NCBI GenBank assembly: GCA_002633005.1
Contig: NMRA01000401.1
Span: 331,827-395,826 of the forward strand
From: Phoronis australis
Lineage: Eukaryota; Phoronida; Phoronidae
Direction: 5' to 3'
Length of the DNA: 64,000 nucleotides
Part shown: one piece after another, positions 25,771-39,300 of the stretch
Position numbering within the stretch: the first letter of the stretch is position 1
Layout of the letters: every line of letters begins with the position of its first letter
The notes under the pieces: model-generated
Told to the model about the DNA's origin: nothing
The model's input: the letters and a program-made list of their open reading frames with translations, nothing else
Database searches by the model: none
Translations under genes and position numbers: made by a program

Positions 25771-26206
25771 AATAGCCCATATTCAGTCTAAATACCTTAT
25801 GCACGCAGGTCAGTGTATGGCTTCATCTTCATCCTCCTTGAAGGAATCTCTCAATAATGATGCACTGTCGCACACAAATCTGGTGCAACTGGTCCACACT
25901 GTCCGATTTGTGCAACAGGTGGGCTTGTGATGCAAGATCAGCTTAATCAATCAAGGAGGTAAAACTCATTTGTTTTCCGCCTGTCAATACTACGGAAGTA
26001 TATTTAGCTTAAAAAATTTAAACAATTAAAACCTGTGGTTATATATGATTAAGTTTCAGTGATCAGTGTCACTTTGATTGTTTACATTCACTGGACATGC
26101 AAACAGTGAATAGTTTGTAAGCAGCATGAGGCAACTCCTACGCTAATAGTTTGTTTTTGAGTTTTGTTAGCAGAGGGCTTAGGAGATACAGGTATGGGTG
26201 CAAAAA
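25010..26206 (+). repeat. Second direct duplication, copy 1
   Basis: Matches 26208-27477 closely except for single-base changes and an insertion of roughly 75-80 bp in copy 2 (about 26640-26717). Copy 1 ends at a single N (26207). It includes most of the hAT-like element and its right flank, so it is a segment duplication, not a second insertion. Confidence 0.95.
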
Positions 26207-26207
26207 N

Positions 26208-27477
26208 AAACGTTGTTTCTCAATATGTAAAAGCCAAAGTTAACACTAGTGACATGCGTGTCGTTTTGTGACTGACCTATTTTTTCCGTACTTGGAAGGG
26301 GTGTTGAGGAGCAAACCCGAGTTACCCGATGGAAACCCGCACCGAGTCGGCGATTATTTCGAGGCTATTCATTTCATGGAAAAGTAATTGTTGAGTACGC
26401 AAACAGCATAAGTACCACATTTTTGTTGTGAAATTTGCACTGAATTGTTCCCGCGCATCCAAATACGTCATTCGGTTAGGGCATCGTTTCAACGATTTCT
26501 TTCGAGAGATGTTTTTCAAACGTCGAGTTAAGTTGCAAAATTTGGGATGCGAACAAAAAGTGGAGGGAATTTGCACTCGGAGTTAGTTTGGATCTTTAAC
26601 GCTTTGATGACACCTAGTAGCAGGTGAGAAGGCCTGGCAAAATCGTGAATACTTTGTCAATGGGCATTCTCTCACTTTTCACATCGAAAACTTAGCTACT
26701 CGAATGAACGTTTCAGTTAGGAAGCACTGATTCAACTTTCACGTCGGCAACTTGCCTTACGCTCTAGCGCCTTTCAATGGCGGTCGTGAAGTACACCAAC
26801 GCTGTACCTGCATGAACGAACTCGATTTTGCGATCTGCAATTTGTGAGTGTTTAACGCTGCAGGTAAGAGCATAATCTAAACATTTCTCGATTATCTACA
26901 AATCAAATTTTGGTGCGTAAAAATGGCTGGAAAATTTTGCGACCTGTCATTTATGAATGGAGCTAGATTTTGAGAATTTTCCTGGGATTTTGGCTAGGTC
27001 GCAAAATGCGACCTGGTGATTTTAATGGCGTGGAGCCCTGAATAACCCATATTCAGTCTAAATACTTCATGCACGCAGGTCAGTGTATGGCTTCATCTTC
27101 ATCCTCCTTGAAGGAATCTCTCAATAATGATGCACTGTCACACACAAATCTGGTGCAACTGGTCCACACTGTCTGATTTGTGCAACAGGTGGGCTTGTGA
27201 TGCAAGATCAGCTTAATCACTCAAGGAGGTAAAACTCATTTGTTTTCGGCCTGCCAATACTAGGGAAGTATATTTAGCTTAAAAAATTTAAACAATTAAA
27301 ACCTGTGGTTATATATGATTAAGTTTCACTGATCAGTGTCATTTTGATTGTTTACATTCACTGGACATGCAAACAGTGAATAGTTTGTAAGCAGCATGAG
27401 GCAACTCCTACGCTAATATTTTGTTTTTGAGTTTTGTTAGCAGAGGGCTTAGGAGATACAGGTATGGGTGCAAAAAA
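26208..27477 (+). repeat. Second direct duplication, copy 2
   Basis: Begins one base after the N at 26207. Carries the right part of the hAT-like element including its right end (CCCTG at about 27030), then the same flank. The junction at an N and the allele-level differences point to a haplotype-merge artefact. Confidence 0.95.
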
Positions 27478-28270
27478 ACAAAACCGCCACTAGGAGGCGC
27501 CACAGTAGTCAAAGTTGTCGGAAAATCATTGTCAACTATCAATATAGAAAGAACATGCATGCCAGCTTTCTCATTCATCCTTAAAGTGGTTTGGTTGACA
27601 GAGGGATGGACACCAAAAACCAGACTTGAAAACAAAAAATGGCCATTAGGTGGCGCAAAGTAACTTGAATCAATATGAAGATGAATGTCTAGCATCATCT
27701 CACTAATAGATGTCTATGTGCCAAATTTTATGGAAATTCATTGAGGACCTTTGGAGATACATAGGTAAACCTAAAAAAATAAAACATAGAACATTTAGGA
27801 GATACAGCCATGGGTGCAAAAACAAACAAAACTGTCACTAGGAGGCACCACAGTAGTCGAAGTCATTGGAAAATCGTCAACTGTCTTCTTCATAGTAAAA
27901 ACATACATGCCAATTTTTACAATCATCCTTAGAGTGGTTTGATTGCTAGAGGGGTGAACGCAAAAAAAAACGACTTGAAAATAGTAAAACTGGCCACTAG
28001 ATGGCGCAAAATGCGAAAACAAGAGGATAGCATGAACTCATTAATAAATGCCTATGTGCCAAATTTCATCAAAATCAGTTGAGGACCTTTGAAGATACAG
28101 AGGCGAACGTAAAAAACTAAAATTGCCACTAGGGGGCATAGCGGTATTCGAGTCCATCCGAAACTCGTGGCCCTTTGTCGTCAACCCCATAGGAACAAAC
28201 CTGCCAAATTTCAATAAGATCCTGCAAGGGATTTCGGAGATACAGCCGCGGACGCCGGACGCCAGGCGCC
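27470..28270 (+). repeat. CTCF-motif repeat array, right copy
   Basis: Five diverged units spaced about 130-195 bp apart. Core sites are CCACTAGGAGGCG (27487-27499), CCATTAGGTGGCG (27643-27655), TCACTAGGAGGCA (27835-27847), CCACTAGATGGCG (27994-28006) and CCACTAGGGGGCA (28126-28138). The last two match the published CTCF core CCASYAGRKGGCR at every position. Units also share GGAGATACAG...GGTGCAAAAA, GAGGACCTTTGGAGATAC and GCCAAATTTCAT. Confidence 0.85.
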
Positions 28271-28893
28271 CAGACAGAGATGACGGCAATATGCGACCAC
28301 ATATAAATATGTGGGAACACAGTCATGTTGGTCACTTGTCTTACTTGTTCGTTTTTTGACTTTGAACCTTGGGTGCTAAATATGACAGCAATTACCACAT
28401 AACAACACATTCTGCCAAGCCCGTGAGTAGCGACCCACTCACTGAAATCCGTGAATGCCCCATCAAGCCTTTGATGTGCCGCAGAATTTGCTGGCTATTC
28501 TGTGGGTAAACAATGCACGATTTCTCATCCACTTGCATGCAAATCCTGTTAGCGGAAGATTTGCCTGAGGAGGACTACAAGTCTGTTGCAATATTATGCA
28601 TAGACCCATTCCATCAGCGGGGGATAGCACCAGTTGGCAGTTACCCCCCAAGATTTGAACAACTGAGTAACAAACAGCTACGTAGGGAATGAATTAGGCA
28701 AATCAAACTTTATTCATGATTACCTACATTGCAAACTTTATTTCAGAAGTATTCACCTCATAAAGCAATTAAAAACATAACCAAACCTCTAACAGTATTT
28801 CATCCGATCTAAACACTGTGAGTGCAACAAAACCTCAACAACAGCTTATTAATAAAACAGCCATACTATCAGCTTCCCGAGGAAAGATCGCCT

Positions 28894-31800
28894 TCACAGC
28901 TTCACCAACATTGGGGACACCAAAGAATCGGCCTTCTCTTTTCCAACAAGTGTTTCAACAATTTTCAGCGCAAATTCAAAGCATGTTCCGGGGCCCCTAC
29001 TTGTGATCACTTTCCCATCAACATGGACACGGTCCTCACTGTACTTGTAACCTGGAAAGAGATGTGACGGTGACGTCAACCTGGTGTATCAATTCATGAA
29101 TATCTGCGGCAATATCCCGCAACGCACAAAAGGAACTTCATACATCACTGCTCAAGATAAATAGAATTGATGACGCCAGTGCATCTTGTACTAATTTTTA
29201 TGCTGCACAAGTTGGTGCTACAAAACGACCAGTTTCTAATGACAAAAAATCTTTACAGATCTTGAAAAACAAATAATAACTAAATTTACATAAAATCAGA
29301 GACTACAGTGGTACAACATCTGAATCCAAACAGTCAGATGAAAATGAAAAAGTTGTTGCATGTCACTGTCATTGTTTACAACAAAATGCAGGACAGTTTC
29401 TTCAGAGAGGCAGTGAATTAAATGTGAACGTATCTCCGGTCGACATAAGTTGCATCCAACACTTCGCCAGTCCCTGTCACGGATTGCAAAACAACTCCAC
29501 AAAAATTACTTCTACTCATCTTCATAAGGACGCTGCCTTCCCCCCTTCCCCTCCAGCTTATCACTCATACTGTGTAGTGTAGCGAAACCCAAACTAGGCT
29601 GAACCCCTCAGTAGACCATGCCAATTAATTGCCACAACCCTATCAGATGCATTAAACTACCCAATCTAATGAAAGCCACAATATAACTCAACATTCCAGC
29701 AGTTTGTCTTACCTCCATCACGCAGTTTATCAGCCACACTGGGATGTGACGTGACAGTACCTCCACTGTGGATGCCATGACTGAGCAGGGCTGTCGGAGC
29801 TGAAACAACAACTGTGTTCATGTTTCTTCTGCAACTGACATAACACAAAACACTTTCATATTATTATAAGCACACCGCATATTTAACCACACCCACCTGC
29901 ATACAAACATCTTTTTAGTCACAAGAGTAAGCAAAGGCTGAATCTTCAAGTTGTTACGGCACAGTGTATAACAACAGGTGGTGATGACAGAGAACTCAGA
30001 AAAGTGGGATTGACTTTATTTCTCTGTAATCATCCTACATAATCCACCATGAATAAAATCGATCCTGGATCAAACTAATCACCCAGTTGAAGTTGTGTAT
30101 TCAAAACATATATGAGCTTCACAATTAAAAAAATTATCATAAATACGTTTATTGTTATTTTCTTATTTCTTTAGTTTTGTTTCAGTTAGACATAAACAAC
30201 ACGTTTGAGGTCATGCTGAACTCTTCACTACAACAAAAATACTAATTGCAGGATTAAGTATTTTTGTCTAAAGACCATAAGTGATTTTTATGCTAGTAAC
30301 CAACCTGGTGACATCTTCCAATGCCAAATGGTTGCTGTGTTGTTTACTGGCAATGCTTGCAATGGACGCTAGATTGGATCATTATTGGGGTTTCCATGTT
30401 ATCGTTTGTTTGGTCGGTTTGTTTACAAGTCACGCATCAACATTCCTGGATGGACCCCCAACCGTCTCATTACACATAATCCTTGTGTGGTGAACCTCTC
30501 ATGAGGGTTGGCACATGAGGGGTCAATGGAAACCAACTGTTACCATGGCTACACATCCTTACCACAAATTGCAAGAACTCTTGCCACAGAACCTTAACTC
30601 CAGCCGCATTCAAGCAAATCTTGCCGCAGGCCATGTTAAGTGCAGAGTGAGCAAAAAAATAACACATGGAAACTGGATTAGTTTACACATTTTCGTCACT
30701 TGTGGCAATAATTGTCAGAGTGCAATAGTGCATGAATGTTGTTGTAATTCCAGGTTCTGTGGTAAGCCATACCCGCGCATACTGCAGCAATCAGTCTACC
30801 ATTCTTTTCCTGGGCTTTGAGAATCTCCTTGACAAGTTGTGACTGAAACAGTAAATAAAAAACATTACCTTTGACATTCACAGTGAATATGTGCAAACTA
30901 CTCTTAAAAGGTTTTAACTCTGCCTTTTCCACGCTTTATAATCTAGTAAGAGGATCAAAATCCTGTCCCACCAACTCCTCATTTATTTTCGTCACCTCAG
31001 TGTGCCATAAGACACAAAAGTTGAACACAATATCATGCACGAGTCTGTTGGTGAATGTGTGCCACACACTATGGTCTTAATATGTTACTGGAAAAGCGAA
31101 GCTGGATTGTAGCAGCTGTTGACCCCAGAGTTGCCACAGCACCCTTGTTCACCATCGGTATCGTCCAACTTTGTCTCACATCGACCAAGCAAAGTTATCG
31201 TCTATTCATGATGTCACGTCGCCAGAATCTACTAGATTGCCTATTTGCAGAATGTCTTGTTGCTAATTCAGTCAGAGTCTTGTTGATTTTAGAAGCTTAA
31301 CTTTGCAAATCATGTATGTGACCTTTCAAAGCCTAATTTAAGGGGATTGTCTCCACACAATTTGTCAAAATCGCTGAACAACTTGCTCTGCAAGTCCATT
31401 CGCTAATAAATAATTAGCAACTTGGCGCAGTAACTTTAACTCTGACAAAATTTAAAAAAAACTAACATTTTGTGCAAACATCAAGCTACACTGCCAAATA
31501 ATGCTGGCAAGAAGTTCGCCATAGTCTGCCAGAGCTCTGTCTTAGTCTGTCTAGTTTATTACGAAAACTTTACTAATACCCATCAGCAGAACTACCGACA
31601 AAAATTAATGTTAAATTGCTGATTATATAATTGTCCAAGTCTCATGTGAAAAAGGCAAAATCCCACTCATGGGATGGAAGACATAACATTTCGCTGCAAA
31701 CAGTAGTCGGATCCTCACTAGCTCAGTAGTAAGAGCACTACACCAGCAATCTAGAGACCTGTGGTTTGATTCCCAGTAGGGATTCCCGATTTTTCTGTGT

Positions 31801-32608
31801 TATAATTATCAGTCACAGAAGTACCTGCATTAGAACAGCTCAAGCAAGTTATCAATCAGAAAAGCAAGACTACTTCACTCACTGCAGCAAGGTTTTCGGA
31901 GCCTGTCAATCCCCCAGGACAAACAACAACATCGTAAGAGGTACCATTCTTGACAGCATCAGCCAAGGACTTGTCAGGTTTGATTACAACGTTCCGGCTA
32001 CATGTGACAGGATCTGCACCACTCAAACCAGCCACAGTGACATCAATCTACAAAAGAACGGTGACAAGACTGAGAAATTTTACAAAGTTTGAAGTTTAAA
32101 ATCAGACCTTTTAGCAGTCCTTTGCCAGTTGCCAAATCGGCAAGTGGCCATTTTTACTGACACAGCGCATACTCTATTTTTACACTGCGCATACTTCTGG
32201 TGCACGCAGTTTAAAAATGGCCACTTGCCAATAATTTGGACAGCTGAAAGAAGGACTGCCAAAAAAATTGATTATAACAATATGCGAGTATTTGTTAAGA
32301 GTGTGCAAAAAAGGTGGCAACGCGACATTGATACTTCAATCAGTAAGCCATAATTGGCCGAAAAAAGCTTGCGGCGTATGAAGCGCATAGAGGAGCAATA
32401 CCGTCTCAACTGGGGCCTGTCTACAGCCTGTGGCAGTTCAGGTCAGTGAGAGTCAGACACTGTCATTGAGACAGTAGGCCTAAATGAGTAAAGAGCAAGA
32501 CTTATTAAAGCAAACAAGACATACTCCACCACGTCGCATAACATCCACCGATATAACGGTTTCCATTTCCTCAGCACCTTCCGCTAAGATCACTAGAGCT
32601 GAAGACAT
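28894..32608 (-). CDS. PARK7: Protein DJ-1 (Parkinson disease protein 7 homologue), 187 aa
   Basis: Coding exons on the minus strand: 32608-32525, 32047-31883, 30842-30773, 29799-29713 and 29051-28894 (stop TGA). They total 564 nt, with phases 0, 0, 1, 1 and GT-AG introns. The product is one DJ-1/PfpI domain, close to the 189 aa of the human protein. It starts [17 protein letters not shown], where E16 is the conserved acidic partner. Catalytic C105 lies in AAVCAAPTALL, H125 in [10 protein letters not shown], and the C-terminus has [16 protein letters not shown]-1 is a small dimeric redox-sensing protein of cytosol and mitochondria linked to oxidative-stress defence; deglycase activity is reported but disputed. 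An in-frame upstream ATG at 32671 would add 21 residues. FHAD1 starts 714 bp away in the opposite direction. AATAAA signals lie at 28714-28709 and 28742-28737 (minus strand). Confidence 0.96.
31712..31785 (+). repeat. Degenerate tRNA-like sequence (SINE or tRNA relic)
   Basis: A box TAGCTCAGTAG (31719-31729) and B box GGTTTGATTCC (31763-31773) are spaced as in a tRNA. The acceptor and T stems pair poorly and position 33 is not T, so it is not a working tRNA gene. It lies in intron 2 of PARK7, on the opposite strand. Confidence 0.5.
32114..32259. mobile_element. Foldback MITE in PARK7 intron 1
   Basis: 146 bp with long imperfect inverted arms. The left is GCAGTCCTTTGCCAGTTGCC... to GGCAAGTGGCCATTTTT. 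The right is AAAAATGGCCACTTGCC...GAAGGACTGC, the reverse complement. The loop has two copies of CTGCGCATACT-like sequence (CAGCGCATACT, CTGCGCATACT). Confidence 0.75.
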
Positions 32609-33321
32609 CCTTGAAATGCTAAATAAACCACTAACACGAGGCGTCAAGTGTTTTAAACAGTTAGAAAGCATATATTTCTTAGCAGCCGATCATTTCGGAA
32701 ACCCTTGCAACCGGGAAAAAGACCTACTCTCGCAACTAAATATTTACTGGGGCGTCCTCTCTTGGAGAACTTTAAGGCTCATCTTGTTTTTTAATATTTC
32801 GAATTACTTACACTTCCAAAGTACAGCGTGTACTTATTTTGTCAGTTAAACTTCTATAAATATTTTGTTAAACTGGTATTTTACAATCCAAACTATACTT
32901 TCAGTGCATGTTGACAGTGTCTAGGTACGAGAGTATGACTGTTTGGTTGCCAAGCCAAAGACGGACATGCGTCACGACTCACTGAACCGAATGTACAACC
33001 GACGTTGTAAAGGGGTCGTTATTTTTTAATTAAGGTAGATTTGGACCTAGTTTTCAAGTTTATGATCCGGTAACTGTGTTCTTAATTACCTGGCGAACAT
33101 GGATAATTACATGTTGATGTAGCGTTCACCTGTTTGATCTGGACCGCGTCAGTGTTTTTTATCCCAGATTCTGGCTGGTCCGAAAGAGAGTTAATTGTTC
33201 GACGTAAATATTAATTTTACAAAGTGTTGCTGTTGTATCACAAAGTGCTGAAGTAGAGGTCGCCTGCTGCCTTCCGTAATACCGTGCAGAATAGGTACAG
33301 TGTTTACCGTGGTCGACAACC
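32609..33321. promoter_or_regulatory. Bidirectional promoter region between PARK7 and FHAD1
   Basis: The 713 bp between the two divergent start codons must hold both 5' UTRs and core promoters. I see no clear TATA box at a sensible place for either gene. The ATG of FHAD1 sits in a strong Kozak context (ACCATGG). The assignment is by position only. Confidence 0.45.
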
Positions 33322-36300
33322 ATGGTGAAAGGATTTCTAAAAAGCGCAGAAGGAATTTACAACCTTGCTCCCAAAGTTACCACTGTTGGGCGTGAGGGAT
33401 GCGATTTATCCATACTGGTAAGTTAACAGATTATGAGATTTTCTTCTTCCTCCATTAATGATTAACATGCAGACTCAAAACATGAGTATCTCGCACAGAG
33501 CGCTGTACATGTATACATGCCAAATTGATACGTACAATATATTGGTTCCTGGGTACAGTGCCATGATGGGATGGTGTCCGCAGGGGGCCCGGTAATCCAG
33601 CAGCGCAACACGTTTGACTGATTGCGTTGCACCTTCAATCTCACCATAGACCATTGTGACATTAATTCTCCAGAGGTTTTCATCAATTCCATGACACGTC
33701 ATATATCACGAATTAGTTTTTAATTGCAACTTGTTTGGTCACAGTAAAATCTAACTACACATAATTCTGGACAAAAATAATTGCCTAAATTACTCTTTTT
33801 ATTTTTTCAAGGACACCTAAATTCATTTTTGAATGCCCACAATTTTTCAAAACATTGTCTGCTGGTAACTGGTACTTGGATATGACCGCATCATTTTGGA
33901 CACTGGTTTATGATATGGGAATGAAGTTTCACCTGTCAGAAAACATGTTGTGTCGTAAATTGGTGCTATACATGTTCTGTGTCCTAAATTGGTGAGATTT
34001 CTTCGCACTTTGTTTAAGTGGGACTTCAGCACAAACTTCAGGTTGGTAGGTGCATGTATATGTGTGGCAGCCCAGCTGATCAGATGTCTGTTGTTTCAGC
34101 ATCCTAATGTAGATTTACAACACGCTGTCATCGAGTACAGTGAGCAGGAGGAATGCTTTGTTCTGCAAGATCTCAACTCTTCACAAGGCACCTATGTCAA
34201 TGAGTGCCGTGTGCAGAATGCTGCGGTCAGGCTGGCCCCTAATGATGTTATCCGATTTGGCTTCAACGGAACACAGTATCAGCTCCATGTAGACCCTGCA
34301 CCTCAGGTAATTACCTATCTGCACCCCTCTGGTAGTTGTTAGAATTGATGAAAGTGAGGAGATGTACGTGTGCTATGATGATGATTATGTTATCTTGTCT
34401 GGAACCATTGCTCAGAAATAGACTACGCTTAGTAGAAAAATTAAGCCAGTGAAATAACTTGAAGCATTCCAGAGATGTGGATTTCGATAAAAAGTGAAGT
34501 AGACAAAAATATCTGAAAACTGGTTAAAGTGCGCTAACTTATAAGATAAATTTGTAAATCCTAAAATGTGATGCCTTAAGAGTTTCGAGTTACAATCTGG
34601 TTCCAAAAGATTTGACAATAAGTCACCTGGTTTTATGGATGCGTATCTGACAATGTTGACATAGAAAGTCAAGTTGTTTGCATTACTGAAAACACTGCTT
34701 GAATGCAGTCTAACTTTAAATAGATTGAAGAGAAAAACATTTTGACAACTCTACTCTTTGATTCTTCAGTATTATTTTCATAATATAAACTTGTACCTGT
34801 AAGAAATGCTGCTAATTTAAGTGAGTATTTTTCATTTTTGAGAAGTTTGTATAATCACAACGTGTAGCATAGCTGTAGTCAACCTGCTTCTGATTGTTTT
34901 GAAGACTTAAGCATATTATACCCTTGTTCGATATCCAAGTTGCTGTTTGAGTGTCTTAAATTTGAACCTACTTTGAACATTTTTGGGTTTTACTCAAAAT
35001 TAATATTGACCAATTTTTTCAAAGGTTTACTGCATTGCTTCAAATACTTAAAATTTTACCAAATTTCATTTAATGTTAGCTACATAATACAAACTATATT
35101 ACCGTTCAAATCTTAATCCCATTGAATATTTGAATTTGTTTGTGATGAAGATTCTGGCAAAATAGAACTCCACTTTTCCGTTGTCTTTTTTGTCTGTGCT
35201 AAAGGCTCTTAACCCTTGATTTTGCTATGGATGTGTTTGTCAATGTTTACCCAGATGTCTGGGTGTTAACATGGTTGTTACACACCTGGCTCTAAAGATA
35301 AATTTCTTTATCACTTGTGTTTCAACTACTATAGAATTTTTATGCGTTTTGTGTGAACGTAAACTATGACTTTTGTTTCACAATTTGGCCATTTAAATAG
35401 TGTTTACAAAACTGATCTTGTGTCTCAATTCAAACGTATCTCTGGTACGCCAAATTGCTCCATTAATCAAGCTCCCGTACTTATGTCAAAAATAAAACCA
35501 ATCTTTAATTCAGAAGCATTCCCAAGTAATGGTTTGATAGCTGAATCTGGCATTAATGTGCTCTCTTGTTGTGATTTGAATCTAAAGTGTACATTAGTTC
35601 TTTAAACAAACTAATGTTCTGTGGTTTATGAACAGTTTCATTTACTCCCCAAATACATTCATTTCAAGCACAGTATTGGTCATTGAAAAGAAAATACACT
35701 GTGTGTTAACCTACAGGTATTCACACATACACAAAACCTGCCACAATGAATACACATCAGACAGTTGTTCCTACTGGCTGAAAATTTCTGTTTTGTGTAT
35801 TGCACTGTGAAGTGGAGTAAACAGCAGAGATACACATACTGAAGGCAGTGTCTCAGTTACTCCGTTTATATTCTCATTTTTGTTCTGTGATATTTTATTT
35901 TGAAAAGTTGAATTGTCAAAACTTAATGATGAAGTTTAAAGTTGTCAAAATAAAGACCAGTTATGGAAGCTTTCTGGTCTGTTGAAACTCCATTGCAACC
36001 CAGGGTTTCTCGAACTCTTTTCCGGCAAGTGACATTGGAGTCATGACTAGCTCTATGGATTAAACACTAGATTATGTACTAGTTGCACTCACAGAATTTG
36101 AGTATGTACTGCTGCATAGGACCCTATGTGGCTTGTACTTTGGAACGTGACATCTCAGACACGGCAGATTGGATTCATGTGAATCTTTCAGCATTTATTA
36201 AGAATTGCTTTAAAAAGCCGAACTTTTGCATGAGTGGCTATCAAAGAAAAGTTTTATGGCAAGTTCATGGGAAAATAAAAATTTTTACATGAAACGAAAA

Positions 36301-39300
36301 TGAAATAATAATTGAGAAAAATATTTTTGAGATTTCGTCTTGAAATTTGGTCAATGTTATTAATACCTTTTTTGCCGTGAATGTACATATCTTTTTTGTT
36401 TTAAATTTTACTAAAAAGATACAGACATGTGACCCAGGCAATATGTCAGACTGGCATGAACACAAAAATCAAATTCTACAAACCAAAGGCTTTCAATATT
36501 TCAGAAAATATAACTTTTACTGAGTGTTTATAGACATTTGGCAAATTGCACAGACTTGTGGATAGGTCCTAGATAACCTTGAATTTTGCAACTACTTTTA
36601 TTGTAGAACTATTCCTATTCCAGTAAATTTGTGCAACTCCACAGTGTGATCGACCCATGTATGGGAGTTGCAATGGCTGTTTACATCCATGAGTTGCACT
36701 TTCCCACTGACTTAAGTTTTCATAATAGGAGAGTTGGGGCATTGGTGTGAAAGCCACATTGATTTCATGAAAATCTTGGATTTCGTCCGTCTCCCTACTA
36801 AAAATTTAACAGCTCATGACATCAAATTAGTAACTGCTCAAGGTGTGTTAACACTGTAACTGCGCTATTTTACTGCAGTGAGAAATTTTCAACTCAACTG
36901 GCAATACAGTACAAGCCAAAAGTATTCAGACAAAATGACCCACAATTCCCCATCATGTTGGCTGGGTGGAAGTAGAATTCATCATCGGAGTAGCCTAATC
37001 TCCCGTGACGGAGAATGTAGGGAGAATTAACAGGAAATGTAGCGTCTTAGTGATCAAGACTCTCAGAATCAGCCATCATTTCCGGGAATCGGTATACTTT
37101 TGTCTTGTACTGTAATTCTGGGCATTTTTATAGTGCATTGAAATTTGATCAAAATCTGTCCAGCCAGATTAATTTGTGAGTATAGCCTGCAGCGGTCATC
37201 CAACTTTCATGTAATGGTCTAACACCTTTCTGTTGTATTCCCACTGTGACATTGGTGTATATAGTTGTCTCATTTTGTATTGTGGCTTTAAGGCCTAGGC
37301 AATGAATTTTTTATCTGACACGCACGCAGGCTGCATAATAGTGTTTCTAATCTTGACATGACGTTGTGCAGGTTTCCCGAACAGAAAACTATGGCTACAC
37401 AAATGCTGCTTTATACGGACAGGTATCCTTGGCAACCACAGTTTGTTATGCGTGATGGATTATGTTAATTTGAGTGTTGATGTTTTTGATCTCACCCCAG
37501 CTTATTAATTCTTAGTTGAAGGCATGTTAACACCAAATGCTTTGAGTATCATTTTGGCACAAGTTTTGAAGTTTTGAAAATGTATGCCTGATGATGGATG
37601 ACGTTTGCTCATTTGTTCTAACGCAGTTGATGTGAAGCACTCCTTTAAAATTGTACCTAATGTCTGACGGAATGCACAAATCCTCGTGTTCTGAGTTGTT
37701 CTGATATGATTGGCTCTCTTCATGTCTTAATGAAAAGATTTTGTTGTGTTTTTTTTTGAAATTGCAGATTTTGTGCTTCCTCATTTCATGAATAGTCTAG
37801 TGGTGTTATTTCCATGTAATACTTGACCTCTTTAATTCTGAATGCAAATTCTACTAGCTACTAAAACAGTCCCCTGTTTGATTCCTTGCCTTACCCACAA
37901 TGCTAAGCATCAGGAGGACACTTATCCTACAGCAGCAGTACCAATCACTATTTTAAATTATTTAGTGATAGCTTCCCGTTGTCCTGATTAAATTATTACA
38001 GTCACATATGAGTTGCAATGCAGACATAACAAATTTATAAGGCTGAGTGAGGTGTAATAAGCCATTCTTCACTTGCTGCACTCAGCTGCAAAGTGTAAAT
38101 ACAGGCCTACCATTTGGACATTAGATCTAACACATAACGTGTTTCCTTAAGAGTTGCCACCAGCAAGTTTGGTTGTATTCTCTCACTCAGTTACGACAGT
38201 GTAGGGTGATACTGTCAGAAATTGACAAGTCCCGTAAAATCTCACCAATTTTGAACAGAATAAATTACCAAAGTTGGTCTTTTTCCATTTTTTTCCAGGG
38301 GCTTTAACATTATTTTGAATGCCCACAAATTCTCAAAACATTGCCTGGCAGTATTAATATGCTAAACTGGAGATATTTTTTCGTGGCTCAGTTTTCAAAA
38401 GTTTGTGTTTTCAGTGACTTAGAACACTGAACTGTACCTGTCCTAATGTCATTTATCTATCAGCCGCTTTAATTAATAATCCCCTCACAACCTAAGGTGA
38501 TTGAGGCCACATAACAGTGTTGGCTGTTCTTAATTAACGGCTGATAAATGTCACACTTACAGGACTCTAAATGTGTTGAGATATATCATATCGGTAATTT
38601 TTATTTGTCTGATGATAACAAAATCACACTTCCAGTGAATAAGCAAGTTAACAGTTGTTATATACAAACATATTTACATGAGGTGGGGAACCATTAAATG
38701 ACCCTATCCTCCTGGACATGGCTGTAAACAGGTGGCACGCGCATATGTTTTCTGGCCGAGCAAAAATTTTGTCCTCTGGAAACTGTGGTGTACTGTGGCG
38801 CCCCCTCATGACCAACTAGATCCACCTGTGGCATTAGTAGTTTAACAAAACTAGCATTTGTTCCTGCTGTATGTAAATCCACTGTAAAATAACTTGAGTG
38901 TTTGTCTTCTTTTAGCAACCAGTGCAACAAAGGGGTGCTTGGACCTCGCCAATTTCCACGACGATTCGTGATCCTTACTCAGTATCTGTCCAACAAGGTC
39001 TCCCGTACATATCGTCATTGACAACGACAAGTCAGATGCCTGCCTGGGCTACAATGACAACGTCTCCGTCACAGCCCCTGCCCCACCCTCCTCCGTCCAC
39101 CATCAGGAGTCGTCCCCTGAGTGCAGGGAGCAGAAAGCCCAGTCATGACAGATTGCAGAATTTACAGGGTAGCCCGAAAGTGACTGGAAGCCCTCCAACA
39201 CCGCACAGAAGTAAGTCTACGTTATGTTTCTCAAAGATCTTGAGCTGAAGTTCAAAGGCAGTAAATTCGCTCAAATTGTGTTTTTTTCAAAACACATTTT

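Noticed and set aside
31712-31785. Functional tRNA gene
   Set aside because: A and B boxes are present, but the acceptor and T stems do not pair and position 33 is not T.
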